From positions 2,455,889-2,519,888 of the forward strand of contig JBCFYV010001001.1 of NCBI GenBank assembly GCA_039000515.1: a stretch of DNA of 64,000 nt, in the 5' to 3' direction. Below the pieces are notes generated by a model, which saw nothing but the letters and a program-made list of their open reading frames with translations, was not told the origin of the DNA and did not search any database. Numbering within the stretch: position 1 is the first letter of the stretch; each line of letters opens with the position of its first letter. This stretch comes from Timema cristinae (lineage: Eukaryota; Arthropoda; Insecta; Phasmatodea; Timematidae). The translations under genes were made by a program, and so were the position numbers. Shown piece by piece: positions 45,788 through 60,700 of the stretch.

Positions 45788-48700
45788 CTGTGAACACAAG
45801 TTTTTAAATCCAAGTTAACCTAGTTTTTTAAAAGTATCCCAAGTGTCTAGCCGAGCTTCAATAAATATATATACTTTAAACTTGACTATTAAATAAAGTA
45901 AGCTTAGTTATAAGTTTTAACACTGCGTCTTACTACCCGTTCAGGTAATACACCTATGTACTGATCATACTAATGGGTTAGTTATGAGGGGGGTTGAATT
46001 TAGAGCAAGTGTACCCACTTATGGGCATAAAGAGAGTGGGGAACCATTTAGGAAAAACCACCCTTAGTACACCCGACCACAATCTTCCCGTCAATGGCAG
46101 ATTAGTCTATTGCGAGAGTTGACACCTTAGACCATCAAAGCTGGTAATATAGGATTATTAATTTTTTTTCACCCTACTTGGTCACAAGGGAGAACAAGAA
46201 CAAAATAGGAGCAGAGAGTGTGCAAGTGAGAGGAAAAGATGGAGGCATTTTACTAAACCGACCCGGCCATAGTCTGGAAACTGTTGATGATGATGATGAC
46301 TTGATCGATTAAAATATATACTGATTATGTTGATATAGTAAAAATGATACAGGTTGAATACTAGAGAAATTGTATCCACATTTACTTGAAGGAAGCGTGG
46401 GAAATAATTTAGGAAAAACACCTTCAGTCAACCAAACTGGGATTCGATGCAAAGTCCCTGTCTTTGGCAGCACAGTTTATCGTGATAGTGCCGCCTTATT
46501 ACCATTCGACCAATAACACGGGTAAAATGCTATGTAAAAATAACATACACTAACAGATCACTTCCCAAACGTCCAGAAAAGTATAAAGAAGAGTAAATTT
46601 GAGTCATCCATCGCTGGACTCACAATACATGACAGAAATAGCCTTATACAACAAGCTTGAATCTTTATCCAAGATTCTAATGAAGACTTGGATTTTTACA
46701 ACTAATAAAGTGGATATTGTGATGATCTCTATGTCAAAACATATATGTGGAGAAACTCGCATGATATCATTATACATTAATAATGTCAATTCAAAAGTTA
46801 AGCAATCAAAAATACTCTAATAAAACCACTATAAATTTGTTATTTTCTCTAGTTAAAAATAAAATTGAATTCTATACTTCCTTTAAAAATGGACCATCAA
46901 AGTTATGTGAAACTGTATTTTAGTCTGGTTTGCTGGTAAAGGGGAGATTGAGGTTCAAATCTCGAACGGGTTTAATTTTTTTTTACTCTGAAATGTACAC
47001 ACAAACGCAAATACATTTCCTTTAAGTTCTACCTTACTCATTCTGAAATGTTGAGAGGATGAGTGTGGAATGAGTGATAAAGCAAATTGATGACGTTAAA
47101 GTATTTGGATCAAAAGGAAGGGGTGGACCCTGTAAGATGTGGCTAAATTTTGTAGATGAATGTAAAAAAAGAGAACCATTGAGAGTTTTAAGAATAAAAT
47201 AGCTATTATGACTCATATGTATGTTGTTGAATTGAAGGGAGTTTGCAAGGATAATTAAGTGTGGAGAAAGTGAGGATGGATTAATTACAAAGTTGTTTTT
47301 TGAACTATGTGCACAATTTCTTACTTATTGCTTAAGTTTACGGTGTGATTAGGTATATGTGTATGTATGTAAAAATAAAAAACAATCTTAAAATATACAA
47401 ATTTTCTTTTTTTTAAATCAAGATTTTGAATTGATAATATAAATAAATCAAATGTAACCAATGAATGCTATGATAAAAGTGGTATAAAAATGAATCTAAA
47501 CAAATAAATGTCAAAATACTTGACAAATATACTAATAAACACCTCAATATTTCGATGCCTTCATGTCTTATTACTAGAGGTGTGTGAGTAGGTATTTTCT
47601 ACTTTGAGTCGAGTTTGAAAAAGAAAAGTTTTAGAAAAAAAAGAAAATAAACTAACAAGTAAATTAAATGAAAGCTCAACACACAAAGGTAACACCTTTC
47701 TTACTTCTATTGTAGAAATAGTCGTGCGTGCGCGTGCACACACACACACAAACTACAAAGACCCGGACAAGCCTGTGTAGATAACCAGGACTTTCAAACA
47801 TGCTACACCACCAAAATATTAAGAGCATTTACCAAACAGTGCTAAAGTTCTTAACAGAAGATAGTTTCTTTTTTTCTAAATAATTAAAACCTTTTTTCTT
47901 TTTATTATTTTAATTTTTATATGTATATATATATATATATTCTGTTTTACTGTAATTACTTTTTTCCCCGCAGTAAAATAATGGATCTATTTTGTTTATT
48001 TCAATCAATTTCAATTTTTCTTATAGCCACCACATTTTAACTACCTGTTTGGGTTATACACCCCCTATTATCAAATTACTTAGCCATTGGGTCACCTCAT
48101 TGTTAAAATTCAAGTTAAATTTATGTAGAGCTATTTTTTTTGTGAAAAAATGTATAATCACACAAGTTCAAATTTTTAAATAAACTTAGTATAGTTGTAC
48201 AATTTTTTTTTTAATTAGACAAAAGGAAATATTGAGGAACTCAATTTGCTAAGAAATTAGATCTTGAAAATTTAATAAAATAAAACAAATTATGAATTTT
48301 CGGGAAAAAGATAAAAATAATTCCAGGTACTCGACTTTTTTTTTAGTTTTTAAAAATCTTTTGAGTCGAGTTTTAGAAGCTATTAAAACTCGACTCAAAC
48401 TCAAATTTTTGAGTACTCACCACACCCATACTTACTACTACTACTTTCTGAGAAAGCTGCCATGAGAGCATTAAAATATTAAAATGCTTGTTAGAGTTTT
48501 AGTTTGATTTATGCTTCTATAATATTTGATTATGTAACCAGTGAGATATACCTTTATTAACAGGCCCATATTCCTTACAAGATATTCCAGCCAGAGCATC
48601 AAACTTCCTTCATGTTTTCCCAAGAGTTCAGATCTAGTAGCAGCGACAATCAGAAGTAAGGCATCTGACACTAGACTAAACAAAGCTCCAGGACTAGAGT

Positions 48701-51700
48701 CTAAACTGGTCAATGCCGTCGCCAACATTTTCCACTCTTTAGGCGTGCAAATCGGTAGTATCTGGAAGGGTTTAACACCAACACAACACCACATTTAAAA
48801 AGTAGACCTTAAGAGTACTACCTTAATTAAAGTATTTTGGAAAACGGTGCTTTTTATGAAAGGTTTAGTAACTTGGCTCAGTTGAGAAATGTTTTTGCTA
48901 TTCTTATGAACAAAACTGTGACTCGTTTTATTTATTCAGATTAGCTTGAATATCTTGATGTTTTATTGTGTAAGAACCTAGTTATTAAACATCACACCAT
49001 GAATCTTTTAATTAAGAACTTCTTTTTATATCCATACCAAAGATGCTTGATTAAAAATACACAAATATAACTGTTGCATCATACCATACCGTTACATAAA
49101 AATCCTACCCGACACAAAATATTTTCTAGTTTTTATTTAGAAAACTTTTCCCCCTATGTACACCCTGTTTACCCTGAAATATCTAGCTCAATGGGTTACT
49201 TTACTGGGTAAACAATTAGTACTTTTCATTTATCCTCAAAGGTAGGTATAATCACCTTGCTTGGTTTCACTATGATCTAACTTATAAGATAGCTCGCGAT
49301 CTTGATTGATCGCTCATAAGTAGCTGAAGATTTCAGCACATCCATCATAGACTCGGCTTTAAACTATAAGTGAAGAATAACCCTGAGCATGGGAGGAATC
49401 TTGGATAGTTCAGTGGTAAAGCATTGGTGTACTAACTTGAAGGTTCTGGGTTTGATTCCCGTGTTCATTTGTAATTTTTCAACTAATTTAAATGAAATTG
49501 AATGTGGTCTTCTCATTTCGTTGATCTCCATATTTACAACAATTTGCAACTTCTGTGTTGATATTCATTATAAGATACGGCCAATGATAATAATGTAATC
49601 AGTAACTAGAACATACATCCATCTTTCAAATATTCAGATAAGTAAAATACAAATACAAATAACTTTGAATTTATATTTTACTAGAATTCCATACACATTT
49701 GGTCTTTAGTCGATTAAAGTGTTGAGAACAATGAGTGAGAGGTAAAAATCAAAACATATGGTGGTCAAGTCATATAATCATCAACTATTTACAACTTGTG
49801 GCTGGGTCAGTCAAATGTCTCCACCTTTCTCTTTTATTTGCTTCCATTATTTTCCTCTCACTTGCTGTTATCTTCTGCTACTCCCATCTCGTTACTGTTC
49901 TTTCTTGCCGTTTTTTCCTACATACTTCAATCTCCAGCATTTTTTTAAACTCCTTTTCCAACCTTGTTGCGTGCTCATAACATCTCATTTTTGCTTCCTC
50001 TATTATCTTATGTTCTCCAACATCCTCATTACATGTCCATACCATCTCACCCTTGCCATCTTCACTATCTCATGTCAGAGACATAGCTGGAGGGGTGGGG
50101 AGAGGATTCCTGGGGGTCTGTAGCCCCCCCCCCCCCCTCCCGAAATATCGGCTCACAGGCGTTATAAGACAGTAAAAGTAAATTTGATCATACGCAAGAG
50201 TGATACTTAGCAAGACCGAAAAACAATTGCACAAGTAAATTGAATTAATTCGCGATAAGTCTGGCTGGTGCCTTGCTAGAGCGGTGATCTGGCTACAATA
50301 ATTTCAGATCAAATATTAAAAATAGTCACTGTTTGAGTATGTCGGTACACTCCTTGAAGTTAATTAAATTTAATTATTTTCAAGTGGCACAATCTAGTGC
50401 TATATTTAGTTCCATGATCCAAGATCAGTGATTTAACAAAATTTCTATGTATACTTGCACTTGTTGCAAGACAGGGGGTGTGTGGGTTTTACAACAAGGA
50501 TGATTTGGGTGAGTAGGGGGTACGATCAAACCAATAGATGGGTGAAGGAGTAACTTTCCTTTAGATCCCCCCTGAAATGAGTTCCTGACTACATCACTGT
50601 CAATGCTCATGTACGTCAACATCCTCATGCCCAGACAACTTTATTCCTTATCTCTCTCTCCTTGTAACAGCGAGCATCTGCTCATGGTCAAGTACAAGGA
50701 CAAAATAATTGTTACCGTTGACATATATTAACATTTATAGTCTTTATTAAATATCATAACTTCCATTCAAAACTCTCACTGTAACACATGCATTCTTTAA
50801 TCATTAATTGTACTAATCTGTACTATTTGTTTAAAAAGTGTCATGAAAGTTTTCTCTATAAAGCATTAATCAAACATTTTATTTAAATTTAAAGATTTTA
50901 TTTATAAAAAGCAAATTTGTTAATTTACCTTTATTAAACTGTACACTATTAATGTATGCTTGTCGTCAGCATCATTAAACATATGAGCTGCTTGCTGACA
51001 AAGTGTACAGTGACTACCACAATGTGCCAGATGCAGCAACAAAAATCCCACATCCGTCACAGTTGGCTGTACTGAGCCAAGGTGGACCCAAAGTTTGTAG
51101 AAATATCTTCTATTGGTTGAAGAAATATCAGCTAGTCTGCTTTCCAGCCATTTACAGGTGTTCTCTGCAATATAACAGTTACATATTGGCAGATCTATCA
51201 TAAAGAAGTCTGCAAATAACTAAAATATAGGGGTGTGTCAAGCTTAACCAATAAAGATATTGACAGCTGAAATATTCAAATTATGGTCGGTCAATTATTG
51301 CAATTTTAAGTTGTTAAGTACATTGAAAATTAAAATGCACATTAAAAAATCTGAAGCGATTGAATTCTTAAGTTGTGGTTATGATCAAATTTTTAAGAAT
51401 AAAATGAAATATTACAAATAAATTGTGCAATAAACAATTTCCAGGTAATTTTAGGGCATAAATATATATTAAACCATTTATATAGTATTTTTAAAGCATA
51501 AAGCAACTAAAAGAAATATTCAAACTTCAATTCAACTTTGAGAATATTTCATACATTAGATTTGAATTCTCTTCCAACTAAAAAAGTAAACTTCGCACAT
51601 CCCTACTAAATTATATATTTAAAAAAAGACACATGAACAGATTATAAAGGTTTAAAAACAACTAACAATTTTTTGTACACTCACATCTTTTTATTTGTCT

Positions 51701-54700
51701 GGGTTGTATGCATGTTCATACTATTGGGAAGGTAAAAATTAAGACAAATGTATCCACATTTGAAGAAAATGGGGTTTGAAAAACCTTTTGGGGGGGGGGA
51801 AAACCTTTCAACATATATTGCCAGTATGAGAATTCTGACCTCAAAATTACAGTGCAAACCATACAAAAGTGATTCCTTGGTCATCCAGTGTTTGTGGGTG
51901 ATACAATGTTCAAGCATCACTTGGCGACTAAAATACTGTGCTAGCCTAGCTATGCATTTTTAAAATAAAATAAAAAAAATCTTAACATAGTTCTAAGATT
52001 TCAACTCTTATCATTCCAATAAATATAATTTTTTTCTTTTAAAATAATTAAAACTAGGTGTAATGATACTGATTTGGACCACTATTATATATTAAAAAAG
52101 TCATGGATGAAGTGCATTTTTCTTTAAGAAATAATGTCAATAGATTACACCATAAAGCTTATTTTTTCTTTCAAAAACCAACTCCGTAGTGTTTACCAAA
52201 AAAGAAAATGATGCTAGCTTCCTATACCGGATAGGAAGCTAGCCTTCACAACACCGGTCGCCAGGACTCTATTAGTTGGTTTTGACACTGGTCGCGAGAG
52301 GTACAAGGGGCAAGGGTAGGTCATATATAAGCCACTTGTGCGTATGAATATATAGAGTAGTAACATAAATCTACATAGCGCGCTACTCAAAAAACAGAAT
52401 GTTTAACGTCACAGAAATATAATCTGTAGTTCAACTAAACTGTATCATCTAAAATTATATCTTCAGTGTCAAAGGTGAAATCTTCTTAGTAAACCGTGTG
52501 CAATTTTAAACTCACAATAAAGTCAAGAATATTATATAGGTTATATATTTATATAAAGATTTTTCCTTACAATACACCTGATTTTTTTTTATGAACCATA
52601 CATACGTGTGAATTAATGATCTAATGTAACCATGGGCTCTCCGCCTTTGATTTATACAAACTTATTAAAGTTAATTCACCAACAATCAGTTGAACAAAGG
52701 ATGGGAAACTATAGATAATTAAAAAGCAAAGAAAAGCATTACCATACAATTAAAAGTCTTATTTTTATAGGAAGAGCTGATAGTTAGAAAAGTTACTAAA
52801 TCTTCTTTCAACTATTTATACGTCAAGTCATGTGATCTGCAGCTGTCACTTTTGATAGATATTATCAATACCTATAAAATAACACTAATAATAATGTAAA
52901 CTGTTGTCAACATTTACAGATATTTTTTAATAAAGTAAACTGTTATCAAAGTTAACAGTCATTTTTTTACTATTTTCTAAAAGTTTATTTCTACCAAAAT
53001 CCTGACTTCCCTGATTAGAGCAAGGAATTCAAACAATTACAGTAACACTGCCTTAAAGGTGCTCTAATATTATCTAATATTAAAATGAAGAGTTTGTCTG
53101 TAATGAGCGTTGCGTGATATCTACCACATGCAGAGGCCTGAAATGTTAAAAATTAGTTGTCACCACGCACAAACACATGCACCTTGAAGCAAAAATTAGA
53201 ATTGTTGATTTAAATTAATTAAAAACTGTTCCAGAAGATATAAAATGAAGAGATTTTTATTTTTGTCTGTTTGAAACAAAACAAAGTGTTGCCCAGGTCA
53301 GCCACGCAATGCATCACGTGACGTCCCTGGGTGTATCTGCTAGTGAACTATAAAGAAACAAAATTGAACCTGGAAGCTTATTTTCCTTGACAATCTTGCT
53401 GATCACCAAGTCAACCAGCGCCGAAATCTGTTCGCGGACAAGGACCATATGTTGTGAGAAGGAGTGTATACTCCAGTGGCTCCTCTCAAGGATTTGGGCG
53501 AGTAAGACCAAGAGGCAGGCATTGTCCACGCCACAGTTGAACTTCACTGAACCGTCTAGAAATGTCTATAACACATTCATATATAATTAGTGTTGATGGA
53601 CCAGGTTATTAATACCTTAAACTTTCATAGGGAACATTAAATTATGAACTCAGCCTGATAATATTCCACTTGACGTGTCCAACTGGGATTTGAAAACTAA
53701 TCATTAGGTGGCCCCCATTCTGTTGATTGAAAAAGTGGTCTGTGCCAATGAAAGTTACGTTATTTTAGAATTTAGCTGGCCAATGACAAAGTATACCAAA
53801 GTATACATATAACTTTGTACCAAAAATTACTTTCCTCTTAATAAAACACTTATAGACATATTAATTAATTTATTCAATCAAACCAAATTAGCTTCAAATA
53901 TTTAACTTACTTATTCTATGGCATTAGGAACTCGAAAGTTCATTTGTTCATTGCTGCACTTACAAAAGTGCATTACCTATCCCTATCTTGAGCTAGTTTT
54001 ATCCAGTCCACCTCATTACACCCTATCGCTTTCAAAACCATTCTAATGTTATCCTACCCTTTGCGTCTAGGTCTTCTCAATGGTTTCGTCTCATTGGGTT
54101 TGCCAGTAAATACCCCAAACATGGTTCTAAATTCTCCCATTCACGCTGCATCTCCTGCCCACCATAATCTACAAGACTTGACTATCCTAACAATGTATTG
54201 TGTTAAGTAGAGGGTATATAACTCATCATTATTTAACCTCCACATACCAGTATTCTTATGAACCAATTATCTTCATAAGCAGCTTGTTTCTGAATACACC
54301 CAATTTTTTCATCACATTCCTTCTAACCAGTCGGCCCTCTCTACCTATTAAAGTGTAGTTGGGTTCTCACCACCCTTATAAAGTTGTAGACTAAATAGAC
54401 CTCGGCAGTTAGTATTTGTGTGATAAGGAAACACAGGAACAGTTAATTATGGAAATGAAGACGTCTTTAGAGTGGATATCAACAGATTTTCTTTAATTGG
54501 TGAAAGAAATATAAATAAACACTAGTTACATAACGTCAATAGCAATTATTTAATTATAGAAGACAAAAGTTCTTATAAATGATGTGTTAAAAAATGAAGC
54601 AATAATGGAGGTCCTCGTTTCTCTTGTGATCTTCCCATTGTGTCTGGAACGTAATGTAGTGTAAAATTGGTTAAAAAGTTAACCAACTCACATACATCTA

Positions 54701-57700
54701 GAGTGGTCACTTTTCAATAAGTGTGTTTGAGGAAGTCATGTCACCCGTTCCACTTCAGGAAGCCTAGTGCTAAAACATTGATTGACCGGCACTTGCGAAT
54801 TCCCTCTAAATTTCCCTATCTTGCTTGATTCTAAATCTACCCTTATGTGATTTGATTAAAAATGGAACAAAACTAAACAATCCTGATGTTTCCATGTGAA
54901 AAGTAATATTAATATATTTAGAGGAAGTTTTATTATAACAATGGCCTTATAAGAATGAAAAATACTAGATTGAAAAATTAAAAAGTCTAAAAATAAAGTT
55001 ATTTATATAACCAGTGTGTGTGTGTGTGTTGCGCGCGCATGCGTGGGTAAATTTAACAAGTATATAGTTTACAATACTCGATATTTTATATTTTATCAGT
55101 GTGCATGTACAGGAACATTGTGTGAAACTTGTGTGTTTTATGTTTCTTCTTTTGTTGGTAGATGATGCTTTGAATTATTTTAGATTTCAGGGAGGGGGGG
55201 GGAGGATGGGGAAGATATATCCCCCTTGTTACGCCTCTTGGCCACACAATTGTTCACAGTTCTTTTCTTAAGATATACAGCGATTTTTGTTCAACTTACC
55301 TGAAGTGTGTTAAGCCACCGCAATAAGGGTGTCCAGTTCTTGTCCCGCACACTGTCATCGAGAGCTGGCAACAAACAACTCTGGACAAATACGCCACCGT
55401 CCAGGATATTGTGGTTCACAAGAGACGTCACCTATCACCAACAAAATATGACAAAAATTATGTTTCAGATACATACTCAGCCAGTGGTTGTAGGGTTGTG
55501 TAAGTAGTAATTCTTTACTTCCAGTATAGTATGAATGGAACATGGTTTTATTTGAGCCCAATATTAGAGAGATATATTTATAAAAAATATAGTATTTCAA
55601 GTTGAATATGTGCAATAAATACATTCATAAACCATCACACAAATATAATAGTTTAATAATGAAATTTTTTTTTGTGAAAACAAATTGTAAACATACAAAT
55701 TCAGATTTTTAAATAAATTTTATGTCAATATCAAAACACACAGGCTGCAAATCATTGTAAAAGGTATTGCCTGTTTATAGAGGGTCACAATTCAATTAAT
55801 TTAAATTATTTGAAAAATGACATTCTGGTACACAGGAATTGAAGCTGGGACATTTGTCTTAAGTGTGCCAATGCTCTACCACTGAGCTATGTAGTATTCA
55901 TCCCGTCCTAGGCTCATTTTTCAATCATATTTAAGCTGAGTATGTGATGGACGTGTGGGCATTGTAAGCTACATATGAGCAACCAATAGTATCGTGAGCT
56001 ATCAAATACCACAGCCATCTGTGACTCAGGAGAGCTTTTATGCTGACAAGTATACAACACAAGATTGTAATTTCTAAAGCAAAATTTTAATGAATATCGA
56101 CATACAAGTTGCAAATAATTTTAATTTCGGCTCTGCCCATATGGAGGGAAATTTGAGTACAGGTGTCATTTTTCAACTAATTTGAATTAATTGAAGTGTG
56201 GTCCTCATGTCCATCATAGATTGAGCCTTAAACAATGAGTGAAAAATTACCCTGGGCATGGTAATAATCCTAGATAGCTCAGTGGTAGGAGCATTGGTGC
56301 ACTAATCCAAAGCTCCGGCGTTCGATTCCTGTGTCTATGTGTAGTTTTTCAACTAATTTAAATTAATTTAAATTTTAAATCTAAATTTAAAACTTCAGTT
56401 CTAAGTCTAAATTTAATTTAATACTATGGCTGACTAAGTTATGTATTTTTTTAACTAGGCTAAAGGAAAAAATTAAAGTACCCACTTTGTTAAACTCGAC
56501 ATTTTCAAGATAAAATTAAAAATTCGGAGTAAAATACTAATTTTTTTTTAATTGAACTAATTTAATTGGGTTCAAGCAACTAAAAGTCAACAGAAACTTG
56601 AATTATTGAGTTCTTGCATTTATTATTATTAGCACCGCGTCTTACTACCCATTCGGGTTATACGCACTTACGCTAATGTGTAATGGTAGGTGATTGTGTA
56701 TGAAATGAAGGACCTACAGTTTAACGTAGAATCCGAACCACGGTGGAGGCCTGCAGAGTTCTTGCACAACCCTAGTATACTGTAAAAAATATTTGTATCA
56801 AAATCCTGTCATTTTAGATATAAGAAAAGAGAGATCTTTCCTCAAGTTAAATTAAGAGTATCATGTACAGCTTAGGACTCTGTTGGTCTCCTGGGACTTG
56901 AACGTCAAGATAACTTTGATCAATTTTCTGCTTCCACAGTGCGTAATCAAAACCAAACAATGTGCCACAAAATATGTAAGCTTGTTAAGTGTATGGCAAC
57001 GTGAACTTGAAAAAGTTTCACGGAATGACCACATGGCACTTTTTGTCTGCAAATATTGGCACTATCATCGCTAACAGTGGTGGCCACTCAGTCAGTATAG
57101 TTTGATTGTGAACGTACACCATGAATATTTTTTAAACATCTCTTATTTATTCCTTAACCCTTTTAGTGCCGTGAGCCAATCTGATCAGCTCCGCATACTA
57201 CCGTTAAAAATGCCAGAGCCGATGAGGTCGGCTCTCCAGATTTGAGCTAGTTCTCGCTTTGTCTGATATAGTGTGTAGTAGTGTCATATATCACTGGAAA
57301 GATAACATTTCCCTCATTAATTTTATATAAGGTTGTCCACAAAAATCAACCGTAAATTGTTGTTATTGGAACTGGGAGCGTAGTACATTTACAATGGGAG
57401 GGCCATGTACTCAATGTGCTAAGTGCAACGCCGGTTTACGTACGAGTTGCATGGAAAAACATAAATGTGGCTCACATTCATACTGATGTAAATAGTATTC
57501 AAATGTATGGGTTAAATTGTTCTGAGTTTGGAAAAATATACTATTTAGATTTTCATGATATGTCATGTGAATGAAAAAATTTATTTACCAATGTAAGTAA
57601 ATAGATGTAGTGACTTAGTAAATTTATAATCATATATAGCAAAACTTTATTTTCTTGTATAAAACTAAATGCGCTACAGCAAAATAATATTGAAATGTAT

Positions 57701-60700
57701 ATAGGTACAATATTTTTAGATATGTTAGTCAGCAATAGTTTTGAAAAAAATTTAAAAATAAAAAATTAAATTAAATTAGATTTAAAATATAGAAATCAAA
57801 TAATTTTAATTAAATTGTATTAATTGATTATTATTATTAAAGAACAGTACATACTGATTAAAATGATATCAAAATCAAAATAATCGTTTCATAAATAAAG
57901 GTTTGGTGAATTTTCTTGCAAACCCTTATAAAAATGAGGAAATAGCTGTGGCATACTTCGCATACAAAACCTAACAGGCCTTTGGCATTCTTTGCGCGCA
58001 AGTTCTGGAATAATCGTGGCAATAAAAGGGTTAAATTCAACTTTTACTCAAACACATACGTTCCCACAATGCTAGAAAAATTCTTAATAAATAAAGTGCA
58101 CATTTAATTATATTATTGGCTACTATTTAATTTGCTTTCAACATTATTGATTACTATCAATCAAGGTTATTTTGGTTCGCTCAAATTTTATTTGAAGGTA
58201 CTGGTATTTGATGTATTTGTGAATTTAAAAAGCATAAAGATCGACATTTAATGATGATGGAGGCTTAGTTTTCTTATGCCAACAAACAGTTGCAAACCCT
58301 TGCCTAAGACTGTTAGAAATGTACCTGTATTTGCATTAAAGGCATAAAACACCCTCAGTATAACCAACCGAGAGTCAAACCACAATCTTGTCAATGATAA
58401 TCTAGTCTAACATGAGAGTGAAGCGTTTCACCATGCAAATAGTGATACAGGTGTTTATATTAACTAAATCAAATCATAGGATAAAAACAGCAGGCCTGCT
58501 TTTGAATATGGCTCTTCTTTAGTGCGTGAAACAGTGATTATTAATCAAATCAGCCTATAAAGTACATCAATGACAGTATTAAGTTTCAGTGAATACTATC
58601 AATGACCCCTTACATTACTATACATACCAGTTGCACAAAGCTGGTCTCAGCCTGGTTTGTCCAGGTCTCCTGCCCCATGACTTGTCTCACGAGATGAGTA
58701 ATTAGGTTTTCCTCAGACTCGTCTAAAGGCAAGTCACATACACAATGTAGGTGGTTAAGCACGGCAACCATTAAGGTGCTTCTCTTCTCAGTTGTCACTG
58801 CAGCTAACAGCAGTTGCCACAACACTTCCCTGGCGTGTTCCAAACACAGACACGCACAGTCTGACAACAATATGTTCAAATGCTGCAAACATTAAAATAA
58901 ACTTTGGAAAATTATTCTCCCGCCCGCTCCCCTCGACTATTACAGGTTCAATACCAACTGGCTGCATTGAGGATGGTTTATGTAAGAGGTTTACTATAAA
59001 AAATTAGAGACGAACCCTAGAATCTTCAAATTCTTATTGGTGCTACATGGGAGAGCAGTGATAAGTGTTGCAGTTGTTTAGTTGGTGCTACATGGGAGAG
59101 CAGTGATAAGTGTTGCAGTTTAGTTGGTGCTACATGGGAGAGCAGTGATAAGTGTTGCAGTTGTTTAGTTGGTGCTACATGGAGAGCAGTGATAAGTGTT
59201 GCAGTTGTTTAGTTGGTGCTACATGGGAGAGCAGTGATAAGTGTTGCAGTTGTTTAGATACTGGTATCCTGTATTATTTATGAAGTGGTTTGATATCCTT
59301 TTAATAGTATTTTTGCCAAAAAGTAGGTGAAAGTTCTGACTAGTTAAAAAGTTTAAATTTAAAGTTAGCCTAGAGTTTTTTGTATATAAAAAAGTGTTCT
59401 AGCTTACATAAAACCCTATTAAACAATCCCGCATTATCTTAACATTTTCAGTTGGGACCCTAACAAAATTTTATTTTTTAGAATAAGGCTAGATTTAGGA
59501 TAATGTGGGGTAGTATTGAGACAATTTCAAAACTTTGGTTGTAACTTATTCTGTGTCATTTATTTTTAAAGAGTAATATTTTATTACGATTCAATTTTGA
59601 ACACACTTTTCATTTCACTAGTTGTTTTTGATGTATTTTTTAACTAAAGTCCAAAAGTAATAAAAAAGTGTGTCTCTTTTTACCTGCATGTTGGGGTAAA
59701 AATGAGACGGTGGTGAGGTAAATAACAAGAGACACATACATCTCTGTTGTTTACCATGCTAAATGACTGGGTGGGTAATAATGAGACAAATGATGTCTTA
59801 GTCTATCAGCTGAAACTTTTAGTTCTCTTAAACAGTTGAATTAAAAGGTACATTGAGTACAAAAGTAAAATTATACAAGTTATATGAACTTTTAATTAAC
59901 TTAAAATATATAATAAAAGCATGTCTACACAATATTTCTATCCCTGAGAAATTTATTTAAGAGCAATGAATTTTATTGAAATTATAATAAAAAATATTTA
60001 GCAAAAAAATAATTGTTTATGATATCTTTATTATGGCCATGGCAAAATCTTCGATTGCCACCTTAGAAATACTTTAATTAGGCCATATCTACTTTTCAAA
60101 AATGTTCACTAATTTAGGGGGAACATATTTTACCCTATGTCTGGCCCGGACAATTTGTGGCAAAGGTAATTTACCCATAATGTCACACACACACACTTTC
60201 ACTACAGAAATATCAGTGTCTTTCATAATAAAAGTATCTTTCTTCCCATCAACTGACCTCATTGCCATGACTTCAATATCATTTTTATCAAACACTTCTG
60301 TACAATACACACATATTTGAAGGTTACTGTATTTCGTTTACCACCGACGAAAGCCACAAGAACATAATTCCAATGCTTATGTCTAAAGGTCTCTCATATT
60401 CAACAAAGCTGTCCTCTTGGTCATTTCCGAATATATCAATATCATTGAGGCTATTACTACTTTCAACCCAGTCTTTCTCTTCTTCACTTGAGCTTTCCAA
60501 ATCCATTAATTTACGTTTGGAGGTCTTATTTTTTAATCTGGGTTTTCCTTCTTCTGATACTTTCTTCCCAGGTTTTTTCTTCTTCTCTAAGTTCTCAATA
60601 GCTACACTTTTCATGATGACCAAAAATGGGCAGATTCAAAAATAATTATAGGTGGTGGAAATCGTCCAGCCGCACAGCAGCAAGCCAACACACTTGTATT

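Noticed and set aside
49166..49214. 9-bp inverted pair TGTTTACCC/GGGTAAACA
   Set aside because: A 9-bp pair 31 bases apart is expected by chance in a window of this size and has no supporting context.
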